In this document: in pieces, positions 1 to 12,152 of the stretch
Layout: each line of letters begins with the position of its first letter
Position numbering within the stretch: the stretch's first letter is position 1
Origin: Rhodopseudomonas infernalis
GTDB lineage: Bacteria > Pseudomonadota > Alphaproteobacteria > Rhizobiales > Xanthobacteraceae
DNA length: 64,000 bases
Assembly (NCBI RefSeq): GCF_022271405.1
Contig: NZ_JAJNAL010000003.1
Span: forward strand, 1 to 64,000
Reading direction: 5' to 3'
The notes under the pieces: model-generated
Database searches by the model: none
Told to the model about the DNA's origin: nothing
Seen by the model: the letters and a program-made list of their open reading frames with translations, nothing else
Made by a program: the position numbers and the translations under genes

Positions 1-58
1 CCCCCCCACACCCCCCCCCCCCCCCCCCGCGGGGGGCCCCCCCCCCCCCCCCCCCACG
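1..58. other. Low-complexity poly-C edge
   Basis: The first 58 bases are almost entirely C, with a short G run and a few A. Nothing coding can be read here. It looks like a contig edge or a base-calling artefact rather than ordinary sequence of this genome, which elsewhere is GC-rich but complex. Confidence 0.6.
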
Positions 59-59
59 A

Positions 60-421
60 ACCCGGAATCTCGGCGGCGCGGCTGATACCGGGTGCCCTGA
101 ACCTCGGGATTCCGGGTTCGCTCGCTGACGCGAGCGCCCCGGAATGACGGTCGGTGGGGCCAAAGAGTTCGTGTCGCTTCGGCGCGCGGCGGGATGATGC
201 CCCGGGCTCGGCCCCCCGTCCCTCCCCGAGTCATTCCGGGGCGGCCGCCCCGCAGCGGCGGGCGAACCCGGAATCTCGCGCGGTGAAGCACCGTGCCCAA
301 GAACATCGAGATTCCGGGTTCGCACAGCTTCGCTGCGCGCCCCGGAATGACTCGCGGAGAGGATGGTGCTTCACCGCCAATGCTCTGGGATACTGGGTCG
401 CCCGCCTGCGCGGGCGATGAC
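60..421. repeat. Palindromic repeat cluster downstream of ligA
   Basis: This 360-base stretch has no convincing gene. It holds three copies of a palindrome with core GATTCCGGGTTCG...CCCCGGAATGAC at 108-148, 230-277 and 310-351, in both orientations. It also holds half of another element at 383-421, ending in a GC hairpin and GATGAC. The unit at 108-148 recurs almost identically at 3298-3338. The repeats lie just past the ligA stop and could act as RNA hairpins at the transcript end, which is inference. Confidence 0.8.
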
Positions 422-452
422 GATGTGGTGCGTGGCGATACTGGCCGCCCAA

Positions 453-3270
<2,818 letters not shown>

Positions 3271-3297
3271 GCGGACGCCGGCTGCCCTGAACGTCGG

Positions 3298-3413
3298 GAT
3301 TCCGGGTTCGCTCGCTGACGCGAGCGCCCCGGAATGACGGTGTTTGTGGCCGCCCCCTTCTCAACCAGTCATTCCGGGGCGGCCGCCGCGCAGCGGTGGG
3401 CGAACCCGGAATC
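3298..3413. repeat. CCGGAAT-type palindromic repeats between GIY-YIG gene and recN
   Basis: Two inverted copies at 3298-3338 and 3369-3413, tail to tail between two convergent genes. The first is nearly base-identical to the copy at 108-148. They may serve as bidirectional transcription-end hairpins, which is inference. Confidence 0.8.
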
Positions 3414-3444
3414 CCGAGATTCAGGGCACTGCTGCTGAGAAATT

Positions 3445-5130
3445 CTACCCCGCCGCCTTGATCAGCCGGTCCGCTGCAGCCCTCGCCTCGGCGGTGATCT
3501 CCGCGCCCGCCAGCATCCTCGCGATTTCTTCGCGGCGGTGGTCTTGTTCCAGCGCGCTGACGCGGGTGGCGACGCGTTTGCCCTTGTCGAGGGCGGCTTT
3601 TGAAATCAGCAGATGCTGGTCGGCGCGCGCGGCGACCTGCGGGGCGTGGGTGACGGCCATGACCTGGACCTTGGTGGCCAGCCGCGCCAGCCGGCCGCCG
3701 ATGGCGTCGGCAACGGCGCCGCCGACGCCGGTGTCGATCTCGTCGAACACCAGGGTCGGCGCCGAGCCCTTGTCCGACAGCACCACCTTCAGCGCCAGCA
3801 GGAAGCGCGACAGCTCGCCGCCGGAGGCGACCTTCATCATCGGGCCCGGGCGCGTCCCGGGATTGGTCTGAACCCAGAATTCGACGCGGTCGATCCCCTG
3901 CGGTCCCGCCGTGGCAGCGTCGGCCTCGACCTGGGTCATGAACTTGGCGCGCTCGAGCTTGAGCGGCGCCAGTTCGCCGTTCACCGCCTTATTGAGCTTC
4001 TCGGCCGATTTGATGCGGGCCGCGGAGAGCTTCGCGGCGGCGGCGCTGTAGCGGCCATCCGCTTCGCCAGCGGCTTTCTCGAACGCGACCAGCTGGTCGG
4101 CGCCGGCGTCGATCAGCGCGACGTCGGCGGCATATTGGGCCGCCAGTGCAGCCAGCCCGTCGACCGGCGTCGAGTACTTTCGCGCCGCCGCGCGCAGCGC
4201 AAACAACCGCTCTTCGATACGCTCCAGCTCGAGCGGGTCGAAATCGGCGGCGGCGAGCGCGGCGTTGAGATGCTGGTCGGCCTCTTCCAGCGCATTGAGC
4301 GCGGCGTCGATCGCCTTGACGGCCGGCTCGATCAGTTGCGGTGCGCTGCCGGCGCGGCGCTCCAGCCGGCGCACCGCGGAAGCCAGCGCAGCAACCGGCG
4401 AATGACGGCCGCCGACCACTTCCTGCGCCTCGCGCAGATCGGCAGCGATCTTCTCGCCCTGCATCATCGTGGTGCGACGCTCGGCCAGCGACGTCTCTTC
4501 GCCATCCTGGGGTGCGAGCTGCTTCAGTTCGTCGGAGGCGTGGCGCAGATAGTCGGCCTCACGCGCGGCGCGGGCCATGCCGGCCCGGTGCTCGTCGAGC
4601 GCGGCGCGCGCGCTGCGGCGGCCTTCCCATAATGTCTCGAGCGCCACGACGTCCTTCTCCAGCCCGGCAAAGGCGTCGAGCAGGCGGCGATGGGTGGCGG
4701 CGTCGACCAGCGCGCGGTCGTCGTGCTGGCCATGGATCTCGACCAGCGTCGCGCCGACAGCCTTCAAGGTCTGCACACTGACCGACTGATCGTTGATGAA
4801 AGCGCGGGTGCGGCCGTCGGCGAGCTGAACGCGGCGCAGGATCATCTCGCCGGCGTCTTCCTCGTCGCGATCATCGAGGCCATTGGCGGCCAGGATCGCG
4901 AATGCCGGGTGCCCCTTGGCGAGATCGAAGGTGGCGGTGACCTGGCCGTGCTCGGCGCCGTGGCGCACCAGCGCGGCGTCGCCGCGGCCGCCCAGCGCCA
5001 GCGCGAACGCATCCAGCAGAATCGATTTGCCCGCGCCGGTTTCGCCGGTGAGCACCGCGAGCCCACGGGAAAATTCGATGTCGAGCCGCTCGATCAACAC
5101 GATATCGCGGATCGACAGGCGGGCAAGCAT
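3445..5130 (-). CDS. recN: DNA repair protein RecN
   Basis: SMC-like ATPase of recombinational double-strand break repair, 561 aa, the usual length. Walker A GETGAGKS lies at residues 29-36, the ABC signature ASGGELSRFLLALK in the C-terminal third, and Walker B is TLVFDEIDTG. The middle is an alanine-rich coiled coil, as expected for the family. The gene follows bamD on the same strand with a 12-base gap, so the two are probably cotranscribed, an arrangement common in alphaproteobacteria. Confidence 0.97.
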   Translation of the reverse strand: MLARLSIRDIVLIERLDIEFSRGLAVLTGETGAGKSILLDAFALALGGRGDAALVRHGAEHGQVTATFDLAKGHPAFAILAANGLDDRDEEDAGEMILRRVQLADGRTRAFINDQSVSVQTLKAVGATLVEIHGQHDDRALVDAATHRRLLDAFAGLEKDVVALETLWEGRRSARAALDEHRAGMARAAREADYLRHASDELKQLAPQDGEETSLAERRTTMMQGEKIAADLREAQEVVGGRHSPVAALASAVRRLERRAGSAPQLIEPAVKAIDAALNALEEADQHLNAALAAADFDPLELERIEERLFALRAAARKYSTPVDGLAALAAQYAADVALIDAGADQLVAFEKAAGEADGRYSAAAAKLSAARIKSAEKLNKAVNGELAPLKLERAKFMTQVEADAATAGPQGIDRVEFWVQTNPGTRPGPMMKVASGGELSRFLLALKVVLSDKGSAPTLVFDEIDTGVGGAVADAIGGRLARLATKVQVMAVTHAPQVAARADQHLLISKAALDKGKRVATRVSALEQDHRREEIARMLAGAEITAEARAAADRLIKAAG

Positions 5131-5142
5131 GTGAGGTCAGTC

Positions 5143-6048
5143 CTATCCGAGACCGAGCTTTTTGAAGGACTTGCTGATCCAGGAGCCCTTGTTCTCGGTC
5201 GGTTCGAGTCCGCCCGACTTTACAAGATTATAAGCGTCTTTGTACCAGCGACTGTCAGGAAAGTTGTGGCCAAGCACGGCGGCCGCGGTCTGCGCCTCGC
5301 CGACGATGCCGATCGCCATATAGGCCTCGGTCAGGCGGGCCAGGGCTTCCTCGACATGGCGGGTGGTCTGATAGCGCGTGACCACGGTCTTGAAGCGGTT
5401 GATCGCGGCGGCGTAGTCGCGCTTCTTCATGTAATAGCGGCCGACATCCATCTCCTTGCCGGCGAGCTGGTCGCGGGCGCCTTCCAGCTTCTGCTTGGCC
5501 TGGTTGGCGTATTCGGAGGTCGGATATTTGCGGATCACCTCTTCGAGCGAGGCGATCGCCTTCTCGGTACGCCCCTGATCGCGGGAGATGTCGGGGATCT
5601 GGTCGTAATGCGAGGCCGCGATCAGATACTGCGCATAGGCGGCGTCCGGACTGCCGGGATGGAGCGTGACGTAGCGGGTCGCCGAGCCGATGCAGCTGTC
5701 ATAGTCGCCGGCTTGATAATACGAGTAGGCGGACATCAGCAGCGACTTGCGGGCCCAGTCCGAATACGGATGCTGACGGTCGACTTCCTCGAATTTCTTG
5801 GACGCGGCCTTGAGGTCCTTGTCCTTGTTCATCAGGTACAAGCCCTCGTTGTAGAGCTTGTCGGCCGGCTCGTCGTTGAACTTGTCGTCGTCCTTGGACG
5901 TGAACTTGTCCCAGATCGCGCCGGTGCCACAGCCGCCGAGCGGCAGCGCCATGATCGCCAGACTGGCCACCAGGGGAAGGCTGCGCCAGAAGCGGTGGCT
6001 TCCGCGCGAGTCCGACCTGTTTCGCAGTCCGAGCCGCTGTGCCGACAT
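5143..6048 (-). CDS. bamD: Outer membrane protein assembly factor BamD (ComL)
   Basis: Outer-membrane lipoprotein of the BAM complex that inserts beta-barrel proteins. From the ATG at 6048 the product is 301 aa with a signal sequence ending in lipobox LGGC. TPR repeats fill the rest (for example YNEGLYLMNKDKDLKAASKKF and the stretch ending HPYSDWARKSLLMSAYS). An in-frame TTG at 6066 would add six residues and is less likely. The gene lies directly upstream of recN and downstream of lpxC, a common alphaproteobacterial envelope order. Confidence 0.95.
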   Translation of the reverse strand: MSAQRLGLRNRSDSRGSHRFWRSLPLVASLAIMALPLGGCGTGAIWDKFTSKDDDKFNDEPADKLYNEGLYLMNKDKDLKAASKKFEEVDRQHPYSDWARKSLLMSAYSYYQAGDYDSCIGSATRYVTLHPGSPDAAYAQYLIAASHYDQIPDISRDQGRTEKAIASLEEVIRKYPTSEYANQAKQKLEGARDQLAGKEMDVGRYYMKKRDYAAAINRFKTVVTRYQTTRHVEEALARLTEAYMAIGIVGEAQTAAAVLGHNFPDSRWYKDAYNLVKSGGLEPTENKGSWISKSFKKLGLG

Positions 6049-6293
6049 CAATTCCAACCTGACCAACTGGAGAACGTTGCGCTCCGGCGCACGGTCGAGC
6101 CATGTTGGCTCGCTTGACCGGCCTGCCCCCGAAGCATCGAGTCAACCGTCCGGCTGTTTAGCCGAAAAAGTTTATCGGACCAACCGGGTAAGCAGGCATT
6201 CCGCCGGGAATAAGGCGACCGCGCGGCGACGTCCGTGGACGCAGAATGGCTTGCGCGGTGTGACTGCTAAAATGGTGTGACTTCTGAACAGTG

Positions 6294-6341
6294 CGACTTC
6301 TAGATCGAGCGACTTCTAGATCGAGAGACGTCTATATCGAG
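6294..6341. repeat. Three tandem 16-bp repeats in the lpxC-bamD gap
   Basis: Two exact copies of CGACTTCTAGATCGAG (6294-6309, 6310-6325) and a third degenerate copy ending TATATCGAG (6326-6341). They sit at the lpxC 3' end, upstream of the bamD promoter region. They could be a slippage-prone spacer or a protein-binding array; the sequence does not decide. Confidence 0.7.
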
Positions 6342-6362
6342 AGATGCCGGATCCGTCGCGGA

Positions 6363-7325
6363 TCAGGACATGTCCGGACCGTAGGCCGGCGCAACCATGC
6401 CGCCGACCAGACCGGTGACGGCTTCGGCATGCCCCCGCACCGCGCGGCGCGCCGGTTCGGCTTCGACCACCCGGAAGTTGGTGCGGTCCGCCAGCAGCGC
6501 GGTCAGCACCGAATGGTTGAGCTTGTGGCCGCCGCGGACGGAGCGATAAGCGCCCATGATCGGCAGTCCGGCCAGCGCCAGGTCACCGATGGCGTCGAGC
6601 AGCTTGTGGCGGGCGCATTCGTCCGCGTAGCGCAGGCCTTCGGCGTTTAGCAGACGCTCGTCGTCAAACACCACCGAGTTCTCGAACGAGGCGCCGCGGG
6701 CATAGCCCAGTTCCCACAGACGGGCCACGTCGCTCATGCAGCCGAAGGTGCGGGCACGGGCGATCTCGCGGCGAAACGCTTCCGGCTCGACGCCGAGGGT
6801 GTAGCTCTGCTTGCCGATCACCGGATTGGCGAAGTCGATCTCGACCTCGACTCGGAAGCCGCCGGCGTGGGGGCGCAGTTCGCCCACCGATTGGCCTTGC
6901 GTGACGCGAACGGGCTTGAGAACCTGGATGTAGCGGCGCGGCGCGGACTGTTCGCGGAGGCCGGCCTGATCGATGGCGGCGACGAACGGGGCGGCGCTGC
7001 CGTCCATGATCGGAACTTCGGCACCGTCGACTTCGATGGTGGCGTTGTCGACGCCCATGCCGCGCAGCGCGGCAAGAACGTGCTCGGCGGTAGAAACCAG
7101 TGGGCCGTCGCTGTCGCCCAGCACGGTGGCGAGCTCAGTGGCGACCACCGATTTGGCGCTCGCCTTGATCTCGCGATCCGCGCCGTCGAGGCCGGTGCGA
7201 ACAAAAATATAACCCGCATCAATAGATGCGGGCCCGATGGTAAGATTGACCGGAAGGCCAGAATGGACGCCGACGCCCGTCACCGTGGCTTGCGAACGCA
7301 GCGTCGTCTGCCGGCTGAATTTCAT
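6363..7325 (-). CDS. lpxC: UDP-3-O-acyl-N-acetylglucosamine deacetylase LpxC
   Basis: Zinc amidase of the committed step of lipid A synthesis, cytoplasmic, about 320 aa. The start chosen is the ATG at 7325 giving MKFSRQTTL, the family's usual beginning; an upstream TTG at 7340 adds only five residues. Zinc and catalytic residues are visible: His in TAEHVLAALRG, His and Asp in RHKLLDAIGDL, and the C-terminal GGHKLNH. It lies between ftsZ and bamD, as in many alphaproteobacteria, linking lipid A synthesis to the division cluster. Confidence 0.97.
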   Translation of the reverse strand: MKFSRQTTLRSQATVTGVGVHSGLPVNLTIGPASIDAGYIFVRTGLDGADREIKASAKSVVATELATVLGDSDGPLVSTAEHVLAALRGMGVDNATIEVDGAEVPIMDGSAAPFVAAIDQAGLREQSAPRRYIQVLKPVRVTQGQSVGELRPHAGGFRVEVEIDFANPVIGKQSYTLGVEPEAFRREIARARTFGCMSDVARLWELGYARGASFENSVVFDDERLLNAEGLRYADECARHKLLDAIGDLALAGLPIMGAYRSVRGGHKLNHSVLTALLADRTNFRVVEAEPARRAVRGHAEAVTGLVGGMVAPAYGPDMS

Positions 7326-7687
7326 GCGTAAACCGCCCAATAATGACCACCGCCAGTCGGCTCCGGACCACTTTCTGATCTTTTCTCAAGATCTTGTCCG
7401 GGCGACTCGATGCGTCCCCAAGTCCGAAAAACCATAGCACTGCCCCAAAGAGCGCCAACTCACGCTTTTTTACGGATTGTTACCCCAACTCCGCCGCATT
7501 ACCGCCGCCGCCGCCATGAACTCGGACGCAATGATGGCAACAGGCGATCCTCGCTATCGTTCCAGGATCTCAAAATACCCTTTCGAATCAATTACCTACG
7601 ATCATTTCGGCGATTTGCAGCGCACAAGAAAATGGCCCCGGAGGTGGTCCTCCGGGGCCTTGTCACGGGCTGAAATGTGGCGGGCGT
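7326..7687. other. Intergenic region between ftsZ and lpxC
   Basis: About 360 bases without a convincing gene. It contains the ftsZ terminator hairpin (7634-7659) and, nearer lpxC, a more AT-rich stretch that probably carries the lpxC promoter. No clear -35/-10 pair could be assigned. Confidence 0.6.
7634..7659 (-). terminator. Rho-independent terminator after ftsZ
   Basis: Read on the minus strand, a GC-rich stem (GGCCCCGGAG paired with CTCCGGGGCC, small loop) is followed by ATTTTCTTG. It lies about 30 bases past the ftsZ stop codon, so it likely separates the division operon from lpxC. Confidence 0.8.
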
Positions 7688-9466
7688 TCAGGTCGCCTGG
7701 CGCCGCAGGAAGGCCGGGATATCGAGATGGTCGTCGCCCTGTGGCGCTTGAGCAACAGGCGCCGGACGGCCATGGATGTCGAGGCCCTGCGGGCGCTTGG
7801 CATACTCCGACACCGGATCATGACCCATCTGCTCGGCGACGCTGCGCTGCTGCCGACGCTCCGGCAGCGGCGGCATCTGCGGCACCGCCGGGGCGGCGGC
7901 CACTCGGACGGGAGCCACCGGCTCCGATTCGTCGTCGCGGCGGCTGAGGCCGTTGGCCAGCCGCTGCAGCAGCGACAGGCGGGTCTTCTGCGGCTCGTCG
8001 TCGGTCTCACCGCGAGCGGCCTGACGGATCTCGTTCTGGGCCGGCACCGGCAGTTCGTCGAACCGCGGCATCCGCGGCGCGCGCATCGCGGCGCGGTCGG
8101 GCTGCTGCGGAATGAACGAATCGGGGGTCTCCGGCTCTTCGGACACCGCGCGGGTCTGCTCGTGGTCGGGGAACAGCGACGGCTTCTGCGGGATCGTGCG
8201 AACCGTCACATCGCCATAGGCGGCCGACTGCATCGGGGCCTGGGCGACCTGCGGGGCCGGCATCTGCTCGGTGCTGACCGCGGCGGCGATCGCCGCCAGC
8301 GCGGCACGTTCGACGTTCGGGTTGCGCGCCGCCGGGGCGGCCGGAGCGGCCGCCGGAGCCTGCGCCGAACGGGCGGCGGCGGCTTCGGCGATGCGCTGGT
8401 TGTCGGCGCGGAGCTTGGCAGTCAGTTCAGCCAGACGGCTGTCCGCCGGCGCAGCAGCCTGGGCAGCCGCGCCGGCCGCGGCTGCGTTACGCGACAACTG
8501 AGCCTGCTCGATGCCGGTCGCCACGACCGACACGCGGATGATGCCGTCGAGGCTCTCGTCGAAGGTGGCGCCGACGATGATGTTGGCGTCCTGATCGACT
8601 TCCTCGCGGATGCGGGTGGCGGCTTCGTCGACTTCGAACAGCGTCAGGTCCTTGCCGCCGGTGATCGAGATCAAGAGGCCGCGGGCGCCCTTCATCGACG
8701 AGTCGTCGATCAGCGGATTGGCGATCGCGGCTTCGGCGGCGGTCAGCGCGCGCTTCTCGCCGGAGGCTTCGCCGGTGCCCATCATCGCCTTGCCCATCTC
8801 GCGCATCACGGCGCGGACGTCGGCGAAGTCGAGGTTGATCAGGCCTTCCTTGACCATCAGGTCGGTGATGCAGGCGACCCCCGAATACAGCACCTGGTCG
8901 GCCATCGCGAAGGCATCGGCGAAGGTGGTCTTCTCGTTGGCGACCCGGAACAGATTCTGGTTCGGGATGATCAGCAGCGTATCGACGACTTTGTGCAGCT
9001 CGGTGATGCCGGACTCAGCGGTCCGCATCCGGCGCGCGCCCTCGAAATGGAACGGCTTGGTGACGACGCCGACGGTCAGGATGCCCATCTCGCGCGCGGC
9101 CTTGGCGATCACCGGCGCGGCGCCGGTGCCGGTGCCGCCGCCCATGCCGGCGGTGACGAACACCATGTTGGCGCCGGTGAGGTGATCGCGAATCTCGTCA
9201 ATGACTTCCTGCGCTGCAGCAGAGCCGACATCGGGCTGCGAACCGGCGCCGAGACCCTGGGTCACCTGCGTGCCCATCTGAATCAGCCGCTGCGCCTTCG
9301 ACATCGTCAGCGCCTGCGCATCGGTGTTGGCGACCACGAAATCAACGCCGTCGAGGCCGGCGGTGATCATGTTGTTGACCGCGTTGCCGCCGGCACCGCC
9401 GACGCCGAACACAGTGATCCGGGGCCGCAGCTCGCGAATGTCAGGAACGTTGAGATTGATGGTCAT
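7688..9466 (-). CDS. ftsZ: Cell division protein FtsZ
   Basis: Tubulin-like GTPase that forms the Z-ring, 592 aa from the ATG at 9466 (preceded by GAGAGGCAACC as ribosome binding site; an open frame extends further upstream but lacks family similarity). GTP-binding motif GGGTGTG is at residues 109-115, and the T7 loop reads [11 protein letters not shown]. The long alanine/proline-rich linker (about 330-575) is typical of alphaproteobacteria. The extreme C-terminus [10 protein letters not shown] is the conserved peptide that binds FtsA and other partners. It is the last gene of the dcw cluster and is followed by a strong terminator. Confidence 0.98.
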   Translation of the reverse strand: MTINLNVPDIRELRPRITVFGVGGAGGNAVNNMITAGLDGVDFVVANTDAQALTMSKAQRLIQMGTQVTQGLGAGSQPDVGSAAAQEVIDEIRDHLTGANMVFVTAGMGGGTGTGAAPVIAKAAREMGILTVGVVTKPFHFEGARRMRTAESGITELHKVVDTLLIIPNQNLFRVANEKTTFADAFAMADQVLYSGVACITDLMVKEGLINLDFADVRAVMREMGKAMMGTGEASGEKRALTAAEAAIANPLIDDSSMKGARGLLISITGGKDLTLFEVDEAATRIREEVDQDANIIVGATFDESLDGIIRVSVVATGIEQAQLSRNAAAAGAAAQAAAPADSRLAELTAKLRADNQRIAEAAAARSAQAPAAAPAAPAARNPNVERAALAAIAAAVSTEQMPAPQVAQAPMQSAAYGDVTVRTIPQKPSLFPDHEQTRAVSEEPETPDSFIPQQPDRAAMRAPRMPRFDELPVPAQNEIRQAARGETDDEPQKTRLSLLQRLANGLSRRDDESEPVAPVRVAAAPAVPQMPPLPERRQQRSVAEQMGHDPVSEYAKRPQGLDIHGRPAPVAQAPQGDDHLDIPAFLRRQAT

Positions 9467-9559
9467 GGTTGCCTCTCGATTACGCGCGCGTTGGTTCGTG
9501 AAGTGCCCGGCAGACGGCCTGGACAATCTGTGATGGCGGAAGGGGGCGGAAAAGAGTCA

Positions 9560-10885
9560 TCAGAAGCCCTCGCGGAGCCAGCGACCGACCTTGCCGAAGT
9601 AACCGGCGTGGTCGGCACTGCGAACAGGGCGGGCGTGCCGCGGCTCGATGTGTTCCAGATGGGCGTATTGCGGATAGACCAGCAGGCCGGTGGGAACCGC
9701 AAAGGATGCGCTCTTTGCTTCGGTCGGAAGCCGGCCGAAGCCGAGCGGACGGCCGACCCGCACCGGGCGGCCGAGAATGCGGGTGGCGAGTTCGGGGATG
9801 CCGGTGAGTTGCGACGCGCCGCCGCTCAGAACCACGCGGGCTCGCGGCTCAGCAGCAAACGGCGAATCCGCCAGCCGGTCCCTGACCATCTCAAAAATCT
9901 CCTCGGCGCGATGCCGGATGATGTTCGCGATCGTGGCGCGGGAGATGAGCTGGGGCGTGTCCCGCTCGTTGTCTCCGGCGGCCGGAATCGTCATCAGTTC
10001 GCGCGCGTCAGAACCGCCGGTTAGTACCGTGCCATATAACGTCTTGATTCGCTCTGCATCCGCAATGCACGCGCTTAATCCGCGAGCGAGATCCATCGTG
10101 ATGTGGTGACCGCCGAGCGCGAAGCCGCTGGCATGCACGAAGCGGCCGCCCGAATAGACCGCCATCGTGGTGGTGCCCGCCCCCATCTCGATCAGCGCCG
10201 CGCCGAGATCGGCTTCGTCGTCGGTCAGCACGGAAAGGCCTGCAACGTAAGGGCTCGCCGCCATCGCCTCGACGTTGAGATGGCAGCGCTCGACCGCCAG
10301 CATGATGTTCTTGGCGACGGTGGCGTCGGAGGTGACGACATTCATGTCGACGCCGAACTGCCGCGCCACCATGCCCTTCGGATCGCGGATGCCTTTGACG
10401 CCGTCGAGCGTGTAGCCGACCGGCAGCGCGTGCAGCACGGCGCGGCCGGGCGCGGTGGCGTGATGCATGCCGGTCGAGGTGACCCGGCTGACGTCGTCGG
10501 AATTGACCGCGCCGCCCTTGATATCTGCAGCCGCTTCGATCAACTGCCCCTGCAGCCGGCCGGCAGAGACCGACAGCAGCACGGATTCGACCCGCACCTT
10601 GGCCATGCGCTCGGCGAGCGCGACGGCATGGCGGATCGCCTTCTCGCACTCGACCATGTCAACGACCGCGCCGGCCTTGACGCCGCGCGACTGGATCTGG
10701 CTGTAGCCGACGAGTTCGATGGCGTGACTGCGACCGCGCAGCGCGTCCTTCGGCGGGCACGGCTTGAGCCGCGCGATCATGCAGGCGATCTTGCTGGTGC
10801 CGATGTCGAGCGACGCCACCATCGCGGTGCGATGCGGCGGCATCGGGCGGGTCTTCGGCGTCTGAGTACGATCGAAGCCGGTCAC
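9560..10885 (-). CDS. ftsA: Cell division protein FtsA
   Basis: Actin-like ATPase that tethers FtsZ to the membrane, 441 aa. Visible are the phosphate-1 motif SLDIGTSKIACMI, phosphate-2 type sequence ALIEMGAGTTTMAVY, and the adenosine motif VVLSGGASQLTGI. The C-terminus GYFGKVGRWLREGF fits an amphipathic membrane-targeting helix. It starts at a GTG (10885) whose bases overlap the ftsQ stop codon (GTGA), indicating translational coupling. A 93-base gap separates it from ftsZ. Confidence 0.97.
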   Translation of the reverse strand: MTGFDRTQTPKTRPMPPHRTAMVASLDIGTSKIACMIARLKPCPPKDALRGRSHAIELVGYSQIQSRGVKAGAVVDMVECEKAIRHAVALAERMAKVRVESVLLSVSAGRLQGQLIEAAADIKGGAVNSDDVSRVTSTGMHHATAPGRAVLHALPVGYTLDGVKGIRDPKGMVARQFGVDMNVVTSDATVAKNIMLAVERCHLNVEAMAASPYVAGLSVLTDDEADLGAALIEMGAGTTTMAVYSGGRFVHASGFALGGHHITMDLARGLSACIADAERIKTLYGTVLTGGSDARELMTIPAAGDNERDTPQLISRATIANIIRHRAEEIFEMVRDRLADSPFAAEPRARVVLSGGASQLTGIPELATRILGRPVRVGRPLGFGRLPTEAKSASFAVPTGLLVYPQYAHLEHIEPRHARPVRSADHAGYFGKVGRWLREGF

Positions 10886-11874
10886 GCGTCACCAGCCTTC
10901 TTTTTGGACTTCTTGTCCTTGAACAGGTCTTCGCGCGCCTTCGCGGCCGCGTCGGACAGCCGCACCGTGAGCCGGTCCGGCAACCGCATGTCGATCGTGG
11001 TGATGTCGCGCGAGAACAGCTTGTCTTCCTGATCGAGCCTGGTGAGCGTCGCCAGCGAGTTGCCGACTTCCTGCTCCGGCAGCCGGATCACCAGCCCCGT
11101 GCTCAGCCAGACATTCCAGCGCCGTTCACCGACCAAGGCGATGGCGCGAATCTGCGGCTTCACCTGCGGATAGCGATCGAGCAGCGCGAGGAAGTCCTTG
11201 GCGCGGGTCTCCGCGCCCTTCCCGACCACCAGAGGCAGCGACATGAAGCGCTTCGCCACATAGGGCTCGAGTACGGCGCCGTCGTCGGCGATCACGACGG
11301 TGCGGCCTTCGAGCTGCCAGCGCGCGAAGGCGGTGCGCTCGACGATGTCGATCTGCAGCTCACCCGGATAGAATTTCAGCACCGTGGCATCGGCGATCCA
11401 CGGATTGGCCTTCAGCTTGTCGCGCACCGCCGCGGCGTCCAGGAACAGCAGCGACGATCGGCCGGTGACGCCGCCGATCGCCAGCACTTCGTCCTGCGTG
11501 AGCTGCTTGCGGCCGCTGATCGCGACCTGGTGAATGCGAAAGCCGGCGATGTTGGCGACCGCGTTGCGGGCATCGTCGAGCCCCTGCACGAACTCGTCGA
11601 CGTGGCCGCCCTTGACGATGCCGAGGCCGGCGCTGCCGAGCAGGATGAACAGCGTTGCGAACACGCCGATCCGCCGGGGCGTATATTTCTCCAGCGTGGC
11701 GATGAAGCCGGGCACGGGCTCGGGACGGACCAGACGAGTCGGACGCGCTTCCGGCCGTTTGCGGCGCGCCCAGCGATGGCGCAGCAGTGCGACGATCGCA
11801 ACCGCGACCGCTTTCAGGTCAGACTGAAACCCCGACAGCCGCGACGACCGGGCGAGGCGCCCTCCACCATCCAT
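10882..11874 (-). CDS. ftsQ: Cell division protein FtsQ
   Basis: Bitopic inner-membrane divisome protein, 330 aa, with the alphaproteobacterial pattern of a long basic cytoplasmic N-terminus. It has one membrane segment (about residues 69-90, VFATLFILLGSAGLGIV) and a periplasmic POTRA domain beginning FRIHQVAISGRKQLTQDEV, followed by the FtsQ/DivIB beta domain. It links early divisome proteins to FtsL and FtsI. The 3' end overlaps ftsA. Upstream is a 278-base gap to ddl that could hold its own promoter. Confidence 0.95.
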   Translation of the reverse strand: MDGGGRLARSSRLSGFQSDLKAVAVAIVALLRHRWARRKRPEARPTRLVRPEPVPGFIATLEKYTPRRIGVFATLFILLGSAGLGIVKGGHVDEFVQGLDDARNAVANIAGFRIHQVAISGRKQLTQDEVLAIGGVTGRSSLLFLDAAAVRDKLKANPWIADATVLKFYPGELQIDIVERTAFARWQLEGRTVVIADDGAVLEPYVAKRFMSLPLVVGKGAETRAKDFLALLDRYPQVKPQIRAIALVGERRWNVWLSTGLVIRLPEQEVGNSLATLTRLDQEDKLFSRDITTIDMRLPDRLTVRLSDAAAKAREDLFKDKKSKKKAGDA

Positions 11875-12152
11875 TGCACAAGCTCATACACGTTAGGCCC
11901 GCAACCAACCGGGCTCAGGCGCAAGGGACATCTCGGTGCCGCTCGAGAATCGATCGCGGGACGGAATGTCCGCCCGGTCGCGCCTCGGCAGCCGAGCGCC
12001 CGAATGCGCGGCCAGCGTTAACCTTCGGCCCTACTGGTAAACAAAAAGTAAAGGTCGCCGACTCAGGGCTGGATTTGTTGCGATTCATGAGGGATTTGGG
12101 CTCCGCAGCGGCAATTCTGCAGCGGTTCCGCAGCGATCCGGCAACGCGGTCG

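Noticed and set aside
7727-10024. Long plus-strand open frame over ftsZ and ftsA
   Set aside because: It is a shadow of high-GC genes. It crosses two well-identified genes and their gap and has no family similarity.
11875-12152. CtrA-type TTAA-N7-TTAA site upstream of ftsQ
   Set aside because: Isolated GTTAAC and TTTACC half-sites occur, but no pair has the required spacing, so no site is called.
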